DNA from: Mycobacterium sp.
GTDB taxonomy: Bacteria; Actinomycetota; Actinomycetes; Mycobacteriales; Mycobacteriaceae
DNA length: 64,000 nt
Reading direction: 5' to 3'
Assembly (NCBI GenBank): GCA_020438845.1
Contig: JAGQTV010000039.1
Coordinates: 62,001-126,000, forward strand
Below, in pieces: positions 9,006 through 16,732 of the stretch. The notes beneath the pieces were generated by a model. That model was not told the DNA's origin and made no database searches. It saw only the letters and a program-made list of their open reading frames with translations. Position 1 is the first letter of the stretch. Each line of letters opens with the position of its first letter. A program made the position numbers and the translations under genes.

Positions 9006-9092
9006 ATGAGGTCGGCAACTGCTGGAATCGGCGCGGCGACGGTCGTCGCCCACGATGTCCGTGGCGTTGCCGACGTTTGCTGTTGTCGCTGA
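9006..9092 (+). CDS. Leaderless poly-cysteine upstream ORF (cysteine attenuator) of subI operon
   Basis: A 28-residue ORF (M R S A T A G I G ... ) whose final codons read Val-Cys-Cys-Cys-Arg-stop (tgc tgt tgt). It lies 105 bp upstream of subI with a -10 box placed for a leaderless start. Mycobacteria are known to use leaderless ORFs ending in consecutive Cys codons as cysteine-responsive attenuators: when Cys-tRNA is scarce the ribosome stalls and downstream genes are expressed. The Cys run, location and target operon all match, so the assignment is strong. The peptide itself need have no function. Confidence 0.8.
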   Translation: MRSATAGIGAATVVAHDVRGVADVCCCR

Positions 9093-9197
9093 CCCCGCCG
9101 TCCGTTCGCGGTTGAGGTGTCGGTGTCGTTAGAAGTGCGCACTGCCACGCTGTTGTGACGGGCATCCTCCTGCACCAGATCACAAGAAGGGCTGCTC

Positions 9198-10241
9198 ATG
9201 AAGATCTCCGTGGTCTCGCGCTGGCGCACCGGCGTTACGCTGGCCGCCGCCGTTGCGGTGCTGGCTGCTTGCGGCGGGGGGCCCAGCGACGTCGTCGGCG
9301 GGGGCAAGGAGGATGCGGACACCACCCTCAACCTGGTCGCCTACTCCGTGCCCGAGCCTGGGTGGAGCAAGATCATCCCGGCGTTCAGCGCGACCCCGGA
9401 GGGCAAGGGGGTCGGCGTCACGGCCTCGTACGGCGCCTCCGGCGACCAGTCCCGTGGTGTGGCGGAGGGCAAGCCCGCCGACGTCGTCAACTTCTCTATC
9501 GAGCCGGACGTGGCGCGGCTGGTCAAAGCCGGCAAGGTTTCCCCGGAGTGGAACTCCGACGTCACCAAAGGCATCCCGTTCGGTTCGGTGGTCACGCTGG
9601 TGGTCCGAAAAGGCAATCCCAAGAACATCAAGGACTGGGACGACCTGCTGAAGCCCGGCGTTGAAGTGGTCACGCCCAGCCCGCTGAGCTCTGGTTCGGC
9701 GAAGTGGAACCTGCTTGCGCCCTACGCCGCGAAAAGCGACGGAGGCAAGAACCAACAGGCGGGACTGGACTTCGTCAGGAAGCTCGTCAGCGACCACGTC
9801 AGAATGCGGCCGAGTTCGGGCCGCGAGGCCGCCGACGTATTCCTGCAGGGCAGTGGGGACGTGTTAGTCAGTTACGAGAACGAGGCGATCAACATCGAAC
9901 GACAGGGGCTCGATAAGGAGGGCGGCGAGATCGAGCACCTCAACCCGCCGCAGACGTTCAAGATCGAAAGCCCGGTAGCGGTCGTGACCACCACTGCTCA
10001 CCTGGTGAAGGCCGTCGCGCTGAAGAACTTCCTGTTCACCACCGAGGGCCAGAGGATCTGGGCGCAGGCCGGTTTCCGGCCGGTCGATCCCGGCGTCGCC
10101 GCGGAATTCGCTAAAGACTTCCCGGTCCCGCAGAAGCTGTGGACCATCGCCGACCTCGGCGGCTGGACGGCAGTGGATGCCGGGCTGTTCGACAAGGAGA
10201 ACGGGGCGATCACAGCCATCTACAAGAAGGCCACCGGGTGA
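9198..10241 (+). CDS. subI: Sulfate-binding lipoprotein of ABC importer
   Basis: A 347-residue periplasmic solute-binding protein with signal peptide and lipobox LAAC (Cys25 lipidated). The mature part begins with a short Gly/Asp linker, then LNLVAYSVPEPGWSKI, typical of sulfate/thiosulfate-binding proteins; SSGREAADVFLQGSGDVLVSYENE is the second conserved block. It captures sulfate for the CysTWA importer. First main gene of the operon, behind the poly-Cys uORF. cysT begins inside its stop codon (GTGA). A purine-rich CACAAGAAGGG precedes the ATG. Confidence 0.95.
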   Translation: MKISVVSRWRTGVTLAAAVAVLAACGGGPSDVVGGGKEDADTTLNLVAYSVPEPGWSKIIPAFSATPEGKGVGVTASYGASGDQSRGVAEGKPADVVNFSIEPDVARLVKAGKVSPEWNSDVTKGIPFGSVVTLVVRKGNPKNIKDWDDLLKPGVEVVTPSPLSSGSAKWNLLAPYAAKSDGGKNQQAGLDFVRKLVSDHVRMRPSSGREAADVFLQGSGDVLVSYENEAINIERQGLDKEGGEIEHLNPPQTFKIESPVAVVTTTAHLVKAVALKNFLFTTEGQRIWAQAGFRPVDPGVAAEFAKDFPVPQKLWTIADLGGWTAVDAGLFDKENGAITAIYKKATG

Positions 10242-11065
10242 CATCCGCTCTTGAGGATCCGACCTGGGCCCGGCGCGACACTGCCACGCCGGGCCTGGTC
10301 GGTGCCGCGTCGATCTGGCTAAGCGTCATCGTGCTGCTGCCACTGGCTGCCATCGTGTGGCAGTCCGCCCAGGGCGGATGGAGCCAGTTCTGGGCGGCGA
10401 TCACTTCCACGGCTGCCCTGGAGTCTTTCCGGGTTACGTTGATCGTCGCCCTGGGCGTCACTGTGGTCAACACGGTCTTGGGTCTCCTGGTCGCGTGGGT
10501 GTTGAGCCGCGACGACTTCCCGGGCCTGCGGTTGGTGGACACAGTCATCGATCTGCCGTTTGCGCTACCGACCATCGTGGCGAGCCTGGTGATGCTCGCC
10601 CTCTACGGGCCGGGCAGTCCGGTGAACCTGCATCTGCAGCACACCAGGTGGGGTGTGGGTGTTGCGCTGTTGTTCGTGACCCTGCCGTTCGTGGTCCGCT
10701 CGGTCCAACCCGTCCTGTTGGAATTGGACCGCGAAGTCGAGGAGGCGGCAGCTTCGTTGGGGGCTGACGTTCCGGTCATCTTCCGCCGGGTGGTCCTGCC
10801 GGCGCTGTTGCCGGCCCTGCTGTCCGGCGCCGGTCTGGCGTTCTCCCGGGCCATCGGCGAGTTCGGGTCGGTGGTCCTCATCGGTGGGGCGGTGCCCGGT
10901 GAGACCGAGGTGTCCTCGCAGTGGATCCGCACCCTGATCGAGAACGACGACCGCACCGCCGCGGCCGCGGTCTCCGTGGTCCTGCTCGCCGTCTCGTTTC
11001 TGATTCTTCTCGCGCTGCGGATTCTGGGCTCGCGGGCAGCCAGGCGGCAGGAGTCGGCGCCGTGA
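10238..11065 (+). CDS. cysT: Sulfate ABC transporter permease CysT
   Basis: A 275-residue inner-membrane permease with six hydrophobic segments and the coupling-helix motif (EEAAASLGADVPVIFRRVVLP) that docks on CysA. GTG 10238 overlaps the subI stop, giving translational coupling, and removes an upstream extension that merely overlaps subI. It forms a heterodimer with CysW. Confidence 0.93.
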   Translation: MTSALEDPTWARRDTATPGLVGAASIWLSVIVLLPLAAIVWQSAQGGWSQFWAAITSTAALESFRVTLIVALGVTVVNTVLGLLVAWVLSRDDFPGLRLVDTVIDLPFALPTIVASLVMLALYGPGSPVNLHLQHTRWGVGVALLFVTLPFVVRSVQPVLLELDREVEEAAASLGADVPVIFRRVVLPALLPALLSGAGLAFSRAIGEFGSVVLIGGAVPGETEVSSQWIRTLIENDDRTAAAAVSVVLLAVSFLILLALRILGSRAARRQESAP

Positions 11066-11874
11066 CGCTCTCGCCGTGGGCCCGGTATCTGATCCGGTCC
11101 GTCGCGCTGGTCTATGTCACGGTTCTGGTGGTCGTGCCGGTCGGGTTGATCCTGCTGCGCACCTTCAGGCCCGGCTTCGGTGCCTTCGTCGATTCGATCA
11201 CCACCCCGGCGGCGATCTCGGCGCTGGACCTTTCGCTGTTGGTGGTCGCCATCGTCGTGCCCCTCAATGTCATATTCGGCGTGCCCACGGCTTTGCTGCT
11301 GGCGCGCAAGCGCTTTCGTGGCAAGGGCCTGCTTCAGGCAGCCATAGACCTGCCGTTCGCCGTCTCGCCGGTGATCGTCGGGGTGGCGCTGATCCTGCTG
11401 TGGGGGAGCGCCGGGCTGCTCGGCGTCGTTGAGAACGGACTCGGGCTGAAGATCATCTTCGGTCTGCCGGGCATCGTGCTGGCGAGCATCTTTGTCACGG
11501 TGCCGTTCGTCATCCGCGAGGTCGAACCCGTCCTGCACGAGTTGGGAACCGACCAGGAGGAGGCCGCCGCCACCCTCGGTGCGACGTGGTGGCAGACGTT
11601 CTGGCGGATCACGCTGCCCTCGATTCGGTGGGGTCTGACCTACGGCGTCGTGCTCACTGTCGCCCGCACCCTGGGGGAGTACGGCGCGGTGCTCATGGTG
11701 TCGTCGAATCTGCCCGGAAAATCACAGACGCTCACGCTGCTGGTGTCGGACCGCTACAGCCGGGGCGCAGAGTACGGCGCATACGCACTCTCCACACTGT
11801 TGATGATGGTCGCGGTGCTCGTCCTGGTAGCCCAGGTCATTCTGGACGCCCGGCGCGGCAAAGCGACCCGATGA
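11062..11874 (+). CDS. cysW: Sulfate ABC transporter permease CysW
   Basis: A 270-residue permease paralogous to CysT, with six membrane segments and the EAA loop ([21 protein letters not shown]). GTG 11062 overlaps the cysT stop (GTGA). It pairs with CysT to form the sulfate channel. Length agrees with mycobacterial CysW (about 270). Confidence 0.93.
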   Translation: MTLSPWARYLIRSVALVYVTVLVVVPVGLILLRTFRPGFGAFVDSITTPAAISALDLSLLVVAIVVPLNVIFGVPTALLLARKRFRGKGLLQAAIDLPFAVSPVIVGVALILLWGSAGLLGVVENGLGLKIIFGLPGIVLASIFVTVPFVIREVEPVLHELGTDQEEAAATLGATWWQTFWRITLPSIRWGLTYGVVLTVARTLGEYGAVLMVSSNLPGKSQTLTLLVSDRYSRGAEYGAYALSTLLMMVAVLVLVAQVILDARRGKATR

Positions 11875-11900
11875 GGAATCCCGGCGAAGAAACCCACGTT

Positions 11901-12938
11901 ATGAAACAAAAAGCTGACGCGATCACCGTCACCGGCGCCAACAAGCGCTACGGAGACTTCAACGCGCTGGACAATGTCGATTTCACGGTGCCGTCCGGGT
12001 CGCTGACTGCGCTGCTCGGGCCCAGCGGTTCGGGCAAATCAACCTTGCTGCGCGCCATTGCCGGGCTGGACCGACCCGATAGCGGAACCGTCATCATCAA
12101 CGGCCAGGACGTCACCAATGTGCCACCGCAGCGGCGGGGCATCGGTTTCGTTTTTCAGCACTACGCAGCCTTCAAGCACATGAGCGTGCGCGAGAACGTC
12201 GCCTTCGGACTGAAGATCCGCAAGACGGACAAGGCCGTGATCGAGGAGAAGGTGGACAACCTGCTGGAGGTCGTCGGTCTGGCGGGGTTTCAGACCCGCT
12301 ATCCGAGCCAGCTTTCCGGGGGTCAGCGTCAACGCATGGCGCTGGCGCGCGCGTTGGCGGTCGATCCGCAGGTACTGCTTCTCGACGAGCCGTTCGGCGC
12401 TCTTGACGCCAAAGTCCGCGACGACCTGCGGGCCTGGTTGCGAAGGCTGCACGACGAGGTGCACGTCACGACGGTGCTGGTCACCCACGACCAGTCCGAG
12501 GCGCTGGACGTCGCAGACCGGATCGCGGTCCTCAACAAAGGCCGCATCGAGCAGATCGGGACCCCGGCAGAGGTCTACGACAGCCCGGTGAACCCCTTCG
12601 TGATGTCCTTCCTCGGAACGGTGTCCTCGCTGAACGGCGTCCTCGTGCGCCCGCACGACATTCGGGTCGGTCGCACGCCGGCCATGGCGATCGGGGACGC
12701 GGCGGTCGCCCACAGTGGTGTCGTCACGGCCACCATCGACCGCGTGGTCTATCTTGGCTTCGAGGTCCGCGTCGCGATGACCAGTCAGACCGACGGCGCC
12801 CCGTTCATCGCCCAGATCACTCGCGGTGACGCCGAGGCACTGGCCCTCAAGGACGGGGATACTGTGTACGTACGGGCGACACGGATTCCGCCGATCGCGG
12901 GAACCGATCAGGTAGTCCCGACGGAAGGACAAAAATGA
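11901..12938 (+). CDS. cysA: Sulfate ABC transporter ATP-binding subunit CysA
   Basis: A 345-residue ATPase: Walker [11 protein letters not shown]-loop FQHYAAF, signature LSGGQRQR, Walker B VLLLDEP, H-loop THD, then a C-terminal regulatory beta-domain (about 240-345) with [10 protein letters not shown]. It drives sulfate uptake through CysTW. ATG 11901 is chosen because [12 protein letters not shown] aligns with the usual short N-terminus. ATG 11871, overlapping the cysW stop (ATGA), would add 10 residues and is a real alternative. The stop overlaps the following lipoprotein start. Confidence 0.94.
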   Translation: MKQKADAITVTGANKRYGDFNALDNVDFTVPSGSLTALLGPSGSGKSTLLRAIAGLDRPDSGTVIINGQDVTNVPPQRRGIGFVFQHYAAFKHMSVRENVAFGLKIRKTDKAVIEEKVDNLLEVVGLAGFQTRYPSQLSGGQRQRMALARALAVDPQVLLLDEPFGALDAKVRDDLRAWLRRLHDEVHVTTVLVTHDQSEALDVADRIAVLNKGRIEQIGTPAEVYDSPVNPFVMSFLGTVSSLNGVLVRPHDIRVGRTPAMAIGDAAVAHSGVVTATIDRVVYLGFEVRVAMTSQTDGAPFIAQITRGDAEALALKDGDTVYVRATRIPPIAGTDQVVPTEGQK

Positions 12939-13267
12939 CTCACTCGGTTCGCCGATTCATTTCGACATTGGGGATTGGCGCGGTCCTGGCGACGGGCCTG
13001 GGCGCCGCGCTGTCGGGCTGCAGCACGACCACCTCCGGTAAGCCCGATAGTGCACCAACGCAGGAGAGCATTGTGAACGGTGGTAACGGTGGTGCCGGCG
13101 GCAATGGCGGTCAGGGCGGGGCTGGTGGCGCCGGCGGTAAAGGCGGTCAGGGTGGTCAAGGGGGACAGGGCGGTAAAGGCGGCAAGGGTGGCAAGGGCGG
13201 CCTCTTCGGGGACGACGGCGCTGACGGTGCCGATGGCACCGATGGCGCCGACGGGGCTTCGGGCTAA
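12935..13267 (+). CDS. Gly-rich collagen-like lipoprotein coupled to sulfate operon
   Basis: A 110-residue protein with a signal peptide and lipobox LSGC (Cys29). The mature chain has a short Ser/Thr linker, about 50 residues of GG[N/A/Q/K] repeats, then (D-G-A/T) repeats. ATG 12935 overlaps the cysA stop (ATGA) and follows GGAAGGAC, so it is translated as the fifth gene of the sulfate importer operon. After Cys29 there is no Cys or Met, a sulfur-free mature chain. It resembles PGRS-type repeats without a PE domain. Role unknown: surface filament, spacer or cell-wall anchor are guesses. Confidence 0.85.
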   Translation: MTHSVRRFISTLGIGAVLATGLGAALSGCSTTTSGKPDSAPTQESIVNGGNGGAGGNGGQGGAGGAGGKGGQGGQGGQGGKGGKGGKGGLFGDDGADGADGTDGADGASG

Positions 13268-13290
13268 ACGGCCCCAATCCACTCGGCGTT

Positions 13291-13330
13291 ATCCACTCTG
13301 AAGAATCGATGCCCCTGGCGCAGAGTGGAT
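13291..13330. terminator. Bidirectional hairpin between convergent operons
   Basis: ATCCACTCTG (13291-13300) and its exact reverse complement CAGAGTGGAT (13321-13330) form a 10-bp stem with a 20-nt loop. It sits between the stop codons of two converging sulfur operons. No U-run follows, as is usual for mycobacterial hairpins. Confidence 0.5.
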
Positions 13331-13342
13331 GAGCCGTCAGCG

Positions 13343-14047
13343 CTAAGCGGCCAGTCGCTGGGCCACCGCGAGGTCGAAACGATCGAGCACCGTCGCGGCG
13401 AGCAGCCGGCTGGCACCCAGCGGTTCAGCCATCGCGACGCCCGCTTCCTGTGCTGACGCGGCCACCCGGTCGGTGATCCGGCCGGGTGCAATGAACCACG
13501 GCGCCAGAGCAATTCGTCGGGCACCGACCTGTCGCAGCCGATCAATCCCGTCGCTAACCGAGGGTCCGGAACCGGTTGCATGGGCTACCTGCACTCCCGC
13601 CCATCCGGTGCCGCGGGCCAACATCCCGGCAACAGCGGCGGTGCGGACATTGGCTGCCGTGTGCGACGAGCCGACGGCCACCACCAGCACACCGGTCTTG
13701 GAGCACTGTTGTTCGACGCCCAATTGAGCCAGACGCTGGTGCATCACCCGAACCAGGCGGAGATCTTCACCGAGGGTTTCGGCCTGGTCCACGTCTGCTC
13801 CGGACTCGGCGATGATGGACGGGATGTCCACCCGGGCATGATAGGCGCTGGCCAATAGCAGGGGAGTGACCACCGCCGGGCCGTCCAGTTCGGCCAGCAC
13901 TTCGCGAAGATTCGGAGTGCTCTTCTCGCAGAATGCCACTCGAACGTCCAGCCTCGGCCGCAAGTCACGAATGCGGTCAGCCACTGCGTGGCTGGTCGCC
14001 ACCGATCGCGGGTCGACGCTGCCATGTGCGGTCAGGATCAGCCTCAT
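13343..14047 (-). CDS. Sirohydrochlorin chelatase-like protein (CbiX/SirB family)
   Basis: A 234-residue protein starting MRLILTAHGS, where His8 is the expected metal/porphyrin ligand, with a second half (VLVVAVGSSHTAANVRTAAV) repeating the fold, as in two-domain ferrochelatase-like enzymes. It probably inserts Fe2+ into sirohydrochlorin to make siroheme for the sulfite reductase encoded two genes upstream. Its ATG overlaps the cysH stop by one base. Position equals Rv2393 (che1). Cobalt chelation is an alternative. Confidence 0.8.
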   Translation of the reverse strand: MRLILTAHGSVDPRSVATSHAVADRIRDLRPRLDVRVAFCEKSTPNLREVLAELDGPAVVTPLLLASAYHARVDIPSIIAESGADVDQAETLGEDLRLVRVMHQRLAQLGVEQQCSKTGVLVVAVGSSHTAANVRTAAVAGMLARGTGWAGVQVAHATGSGPSVSDGIDRLRQVGARRIALAPWFIAPGRITDRVAASAQEAGVAMAEPLGASRLLAATVLDRFDLAVAQRLAA

Positions 14048-14757
14048 CAGGCGTGCAACCCGCACTCGGTCTTCGTCTGGCCTTGCCAACGTCCGCTGCG
14101 CGGGTCGGCTCCATCGATCGGCTTGGTGGTGCAGGGTGCGCAACCAATCGATGGATAGCCTTCGTCGACAAGCGGATTCACCAGGACGCCGTTGGCCTCG
14201 ATGTAGTCCCTCATTTCCGCATCGGTCCAGGCGGCCAAGGGGTTGATCTTCACCAGTTTGAAGGCCTCGTCGAAGCTGATCACCGGGGCGTTCGCCCGGG
14301 TGGGCGATTCGACCCGGCGAATCCCGGTGACCCAGGCCGAGTATCCACTCAGCGCCCGCCGCAATGGTTCCACCTTGCGCAGTCGGCAGCACTCGTGCGG
14401 ATCGCGGGAGAAAAGGTCACGACCCAGCAGCCGGTCCTGTTCGGCCACAGTGTGTTCCGGCCTCGCGTTGACCACCACGACGTCATAGACGGCTTCGACG
14501 GCATCCCGGGTGCCGATGGTCTCGGCGAAGTGGTATCCGGTATCGAGGAACAGCACGTCCACCCCGGGCCGAACCTTCGCGGCCAGGTCGATCAGCACGG
14601 CGTCCTGCATATTCGACGCCACCACGTAGCGCTTGCCGAAATGTGCGTCGGTCCATGCCAACATCTCGGTGGCAGTAGCACCTACCAGCTCCGCGGCACC
14701 CTGCTCGGCCAGGCCACGCAACTCTTGCTCGCTTAATGCGTCGATTTCGACACTCAT
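14047..14757 (-). CDS. cysH: Adenylyl-sulfate (APS) reductase CysH
   Basis: A 236-residue assimilatory reductase that converts APS to sulfite with thioredoxin. The 4Fe-4S ligands typical of APS (not PAPS) reductases are present as the CC pair in HECCRLRKVEPL and the CXXC in IGCAPCT. The P-loop-like VLFLDTGYHF binds the nucleotide. The resolving-Cys region at the C-terminus is ECGLHA. It overlaps sirA upstream (ATGA) and the chelatase downstream, forming one transcription unit. Confidence 0.94.
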   Translation of the reverse strand: MSVEIDALSEQELRGLAEQGAAELVGATATEMLAWTDAHFGKRYVVASNMQDAVLIDLAAKVRPGVDVLFLDTGYHFAETIGTRDAVEAVYDVVVVNARPEHTVAEQDRLLGRDLFSRDPHECCRLRKVEPLRRALSGYSAWVTGIRRVESPTRANAPVISFDEAFKLVKINPLAAWTDAEMRDYIEANGVLVNPLVDEGYPSIGCAPCTTKPIDGADPRSGRWQGQTKTECGLHA

Positions 14758-16424
14758 CGCAGAGAATCCTCATCGGCACGGATCGCCCACTGCGCGAACC
14801 GCTCTCCGGGTTCGCGCTGCGCTGCGAAGTTGCGCACCACTCGTTCGATGTAGTCACCCAGCTCACCGCTGGTGACCTTGTGCTGCCGCAGCTTGCGGCC
14901 GAAGTTGCTGTCCAGTCCCAGACTGCCGCCCAGATGCACCTGGAAGCCCTCGGTGGGGCCGTCGCCGTCGTCGACCATCTGACCCTTGAACCCGATGTCG
15001 GCCACCTGGATGCGGGCGCACGAGTTCGGGCAGCCGTTGATGTGCACGGTGACCGGGACGTCGAGGTCGTCGTTGAGGTCGGCGAGTCTCTGCTCCAGAT
15101 CCGGAACGAGGCTCTGGGCCCGCACCCGGGTCTCGGCGAAGGACAGCTTGCAGAACTCGATCCCGGTGCAGGCCATCAGGTTTCGCCGCCACTGCGACGG
15201 CTTGGACTGCAGGCCCAGGGCTTCCAGCCCGGCGACCAGTTCGTCGACCTTGTCGTCGGGGACGTCGAGAACGATGAGCTTCTGGTGCGGGGTGAACCTG
15301 ATGCGGTCCGAGCCCACCGCCTCGGCGAGGTCGGCGACCCTGGTCAGGATCGTGCCGGATACCCGGCCGGCGATCGGTGCCACACCAACGGCATTGAGGC
15401 CGTTGCGCAGTCGCTGCACGCCGACGTGGTCGATGGGGCGCACGGTGGGTTCGGGCGCCGGTCCGTCGATCAGGGGCCGCTTCAGGTACTCGGTCTCGAG
15501 AACTTCGCGGAATTTTGCAACGCCCCAGTCCTTGACCAGGAATTTCAGCCGGGCCTTGGCGCGGAGGCGTCGGTAGCCGTAGTCGCGGAACAGGCTGACG
15601 ACCGCCTCCCAGACATCGGGCACTTCGTCCAGTGGCACCCACGATCCGAGTCGCTGGGCCAGCATCGGATTGGTGGACAGCCCGCCGCCGACCCAGAGGT
15701 CGAAGCCGGGGCCGTGCTCGGGGTGGTTCACCCCGACAAAGGAGATGTCATTGATCTCGTGGACGACGTCCTGCTGGCCACTGACCGCGCTCTTGAACTT
15801 ACGCGGTAGGTTCGCATACTCCGGCTTGCCCAGGTAGCGGCGCACGATCTCCTCGATCGCCGGGGTCGCGTCAAGGACTTCGTCGAGTGACTCGCCCGCC
15901 AATGGGGAGCCCAGCACAACGCGCGGGCAGTCGCCGCAGGCCTCCGTGGTCTTCAACCCGACGCTGTCCAGCCGGTTCCAGATCTCCGGCATGTCCTCGA
16001 TCCGGATCCAGTGGTACTGCAGGCTCTGCCGGTCGGAGATGTCGGCGGTGTCCCTGGCGAATTCGGTCGAAATCGTCCCCAGAGTGCGCAAGGCGGCGGC
16101 GCTCAGTGCGACGCCGTCGGTGCGCACCCGCAGCATGAAGAAAGGGGCCTCGATCAGGTCGGTGTTCTCGTCGCCGGTGAACGTGCCGTCGTAACCCTCT
16201 TTGCGCTGCGTGTAGAGACCGAGCCAACGAAGCCGGCCGCGCAGGTCGGTCTTGTCGATGCTGTCGAAACCCTGTTTGGAGTAGACGTCCTTGACGCGGG
16301 CCGCAACGTTGAGCGCGGGGTCTTCCTTCTTGAACACCTCATTGGGGTTCAGCGGTTCGAGGTCGCCAAGGGCCCACTGGCCTTCGTTTCGGCGCTTGGC
16401 GGCCCCGGCAGTGCTTGCGGTCAT
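14754..16424 (-). CDS. sirA: Ferredoxin-dependent sulfite reductase SirA/NirA
   Basis: A 556-residue siroheme/4Fe-4S enzyme reducing sulfite to sulfide. Cluster and siroheme ligands appear as CTGIEFC and CPNSC in the C-terminal half. Tyr71 (GLYTQRKEG) and Cys163 (TEACGDC) sit where the M. tuberculosis enzyme has its unusual Tyr-Cys cross-link. Repeated ferredoxin-like halves are evident. It is first in the sirA-cysH-chelatase operon and is preceded, 119 bp upstream, by a poly-Cys uORF. Confidence 0.93.
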   Translation of the reverse strand: MTASTAGAAKRRNEGQWALGDLEPLNPNEVFKKEDPALNVAARVKDVYSKQGFDSIDKTDLRGRLRWLGLYTQRKEGYDGTFTGDENTDLIEAPFFMLRVRTDGVALSAAALRTLGTISTEFARDTADISDRQSLQYHWIRIEDMPEIWNRLDSVGLKTTEACGDCPRVVLGSPLAGESLDEVLDATPAIEEIVRRYLGKPEYANLPRKFKSAVSGQQDVVHEINDISFVGVNHPEHGPGFDLWVGGGLSTNPMLAQRLGSWVPLDEVPDVWEAVVSLFRDYGYRRLRAKARLKFLVKDWGVAKFREVLETEYLKRPLIDGPAPEPTVRPIDHVGVQRLRNGLNAVGVAPIAGRVSGTILTRVADLAEAVGSDRIRFTPHQKLIVLDVPDDKVDELVAGLEALGLQSKPSQWRRNLMACTGIEFCKLSFAETRVRAQSLVPDLEQRLADLNDDLDVPVTVHINGCPNSCARIQVADIGFKGQMVDDGDGPTEGFQVHLGGSLGLDSNFGRKLRQHKVTSGELGDYIERVVRNFAAQREPGERFAQWAIRADEDSLR

Positions 16425-16543
16425 GGTAATGCTCCTGGGTCTAGGAGCCGGCCAAGGCGAACCACGCAGATCACCGGAGCAACACTGGTCCGGCGGCGCA
16501 GATCCGGCGGCCAGCTGTCGTGCAGTGGGACGGGTCTACGGCA

Positions 16544-16642
16544 TCAAGCCGGACAACAACAGCAGCTGCAAACGCGCTTGAAGTCGACATGCCGCCGAGA
16601 CACCAGCGCAATGTTGCGCACCGTCGATCCCAAGGCGGTCAT
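16544..16642 (-). CDS. Leaderless poly-cysteine upstream ORF of sirA operon
   Basis: A 32-residue ORF on the minus strand, MTALGSTVRNIALV...; its end reads Cys-Ser-Cys-Cys-Cys-Cys-Pro-Ala-stop (tgc agc tgc tgt tgt tgt). The initiating ATG at 16642 lies 8 nt after a -10-like CACAAT, consistent with a leaderless or near-leaderless transcript. The stop is 119 bp before sirA. It is the same architecture as the uORF at 9006-9092, so both arms of sulfate assimilation appear to be under cysteine-responsive attenuation. Confidence 0.78.
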   Translation of the reverse strand: MTALGSTVRNIALVSRRHVDFKRVCSCCCCPA

Positions 16643-16650
16643 AGCACCCG

Positions 16651-16656
16651 ATTGTG
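16651..16656 (-). promoter_or_regulatory. -10-like box of sirA operon
   Basis: Minus-strand CACAAT, 8 nt before the ATG of the poly-Cys uORF, places the transcription start at or next to that ATG. No clear -35 is seen. Confidence 0.4.
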
Positions 16657-16686
16657 CCACGATCAGCCGCGATGGCGTAATTCAGC

Positions 16687-16720
16687 GTTTCGGGGTGTTC
16701 TGGGTTTCGGGGTGTTCTGG
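16687..16720. repeat. 17-bp perfect tandem duplication upstream of hemW
   Basis: GTTTCGGGGTGTTCTGG occurs twice head to tail (16687-16703 and 16704-16720), ending 12 bp before the hemW ATG. It also lies upstream of the sirA uORF on the other strand. Each unit holds a GGGGTGTTC core. Confidence 0.7.
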
Positions 16721-16732
16721 GAGACTCGCCGC

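Noticed and set aside
16520-16590. Alternative minus-strand frames through the sirA leader, one ending LQLLLLSGLMP
   Set aside because: They overlap the poly-Cys uORF in another frame and have no promoter-proximal ATG placed for leaderless start.
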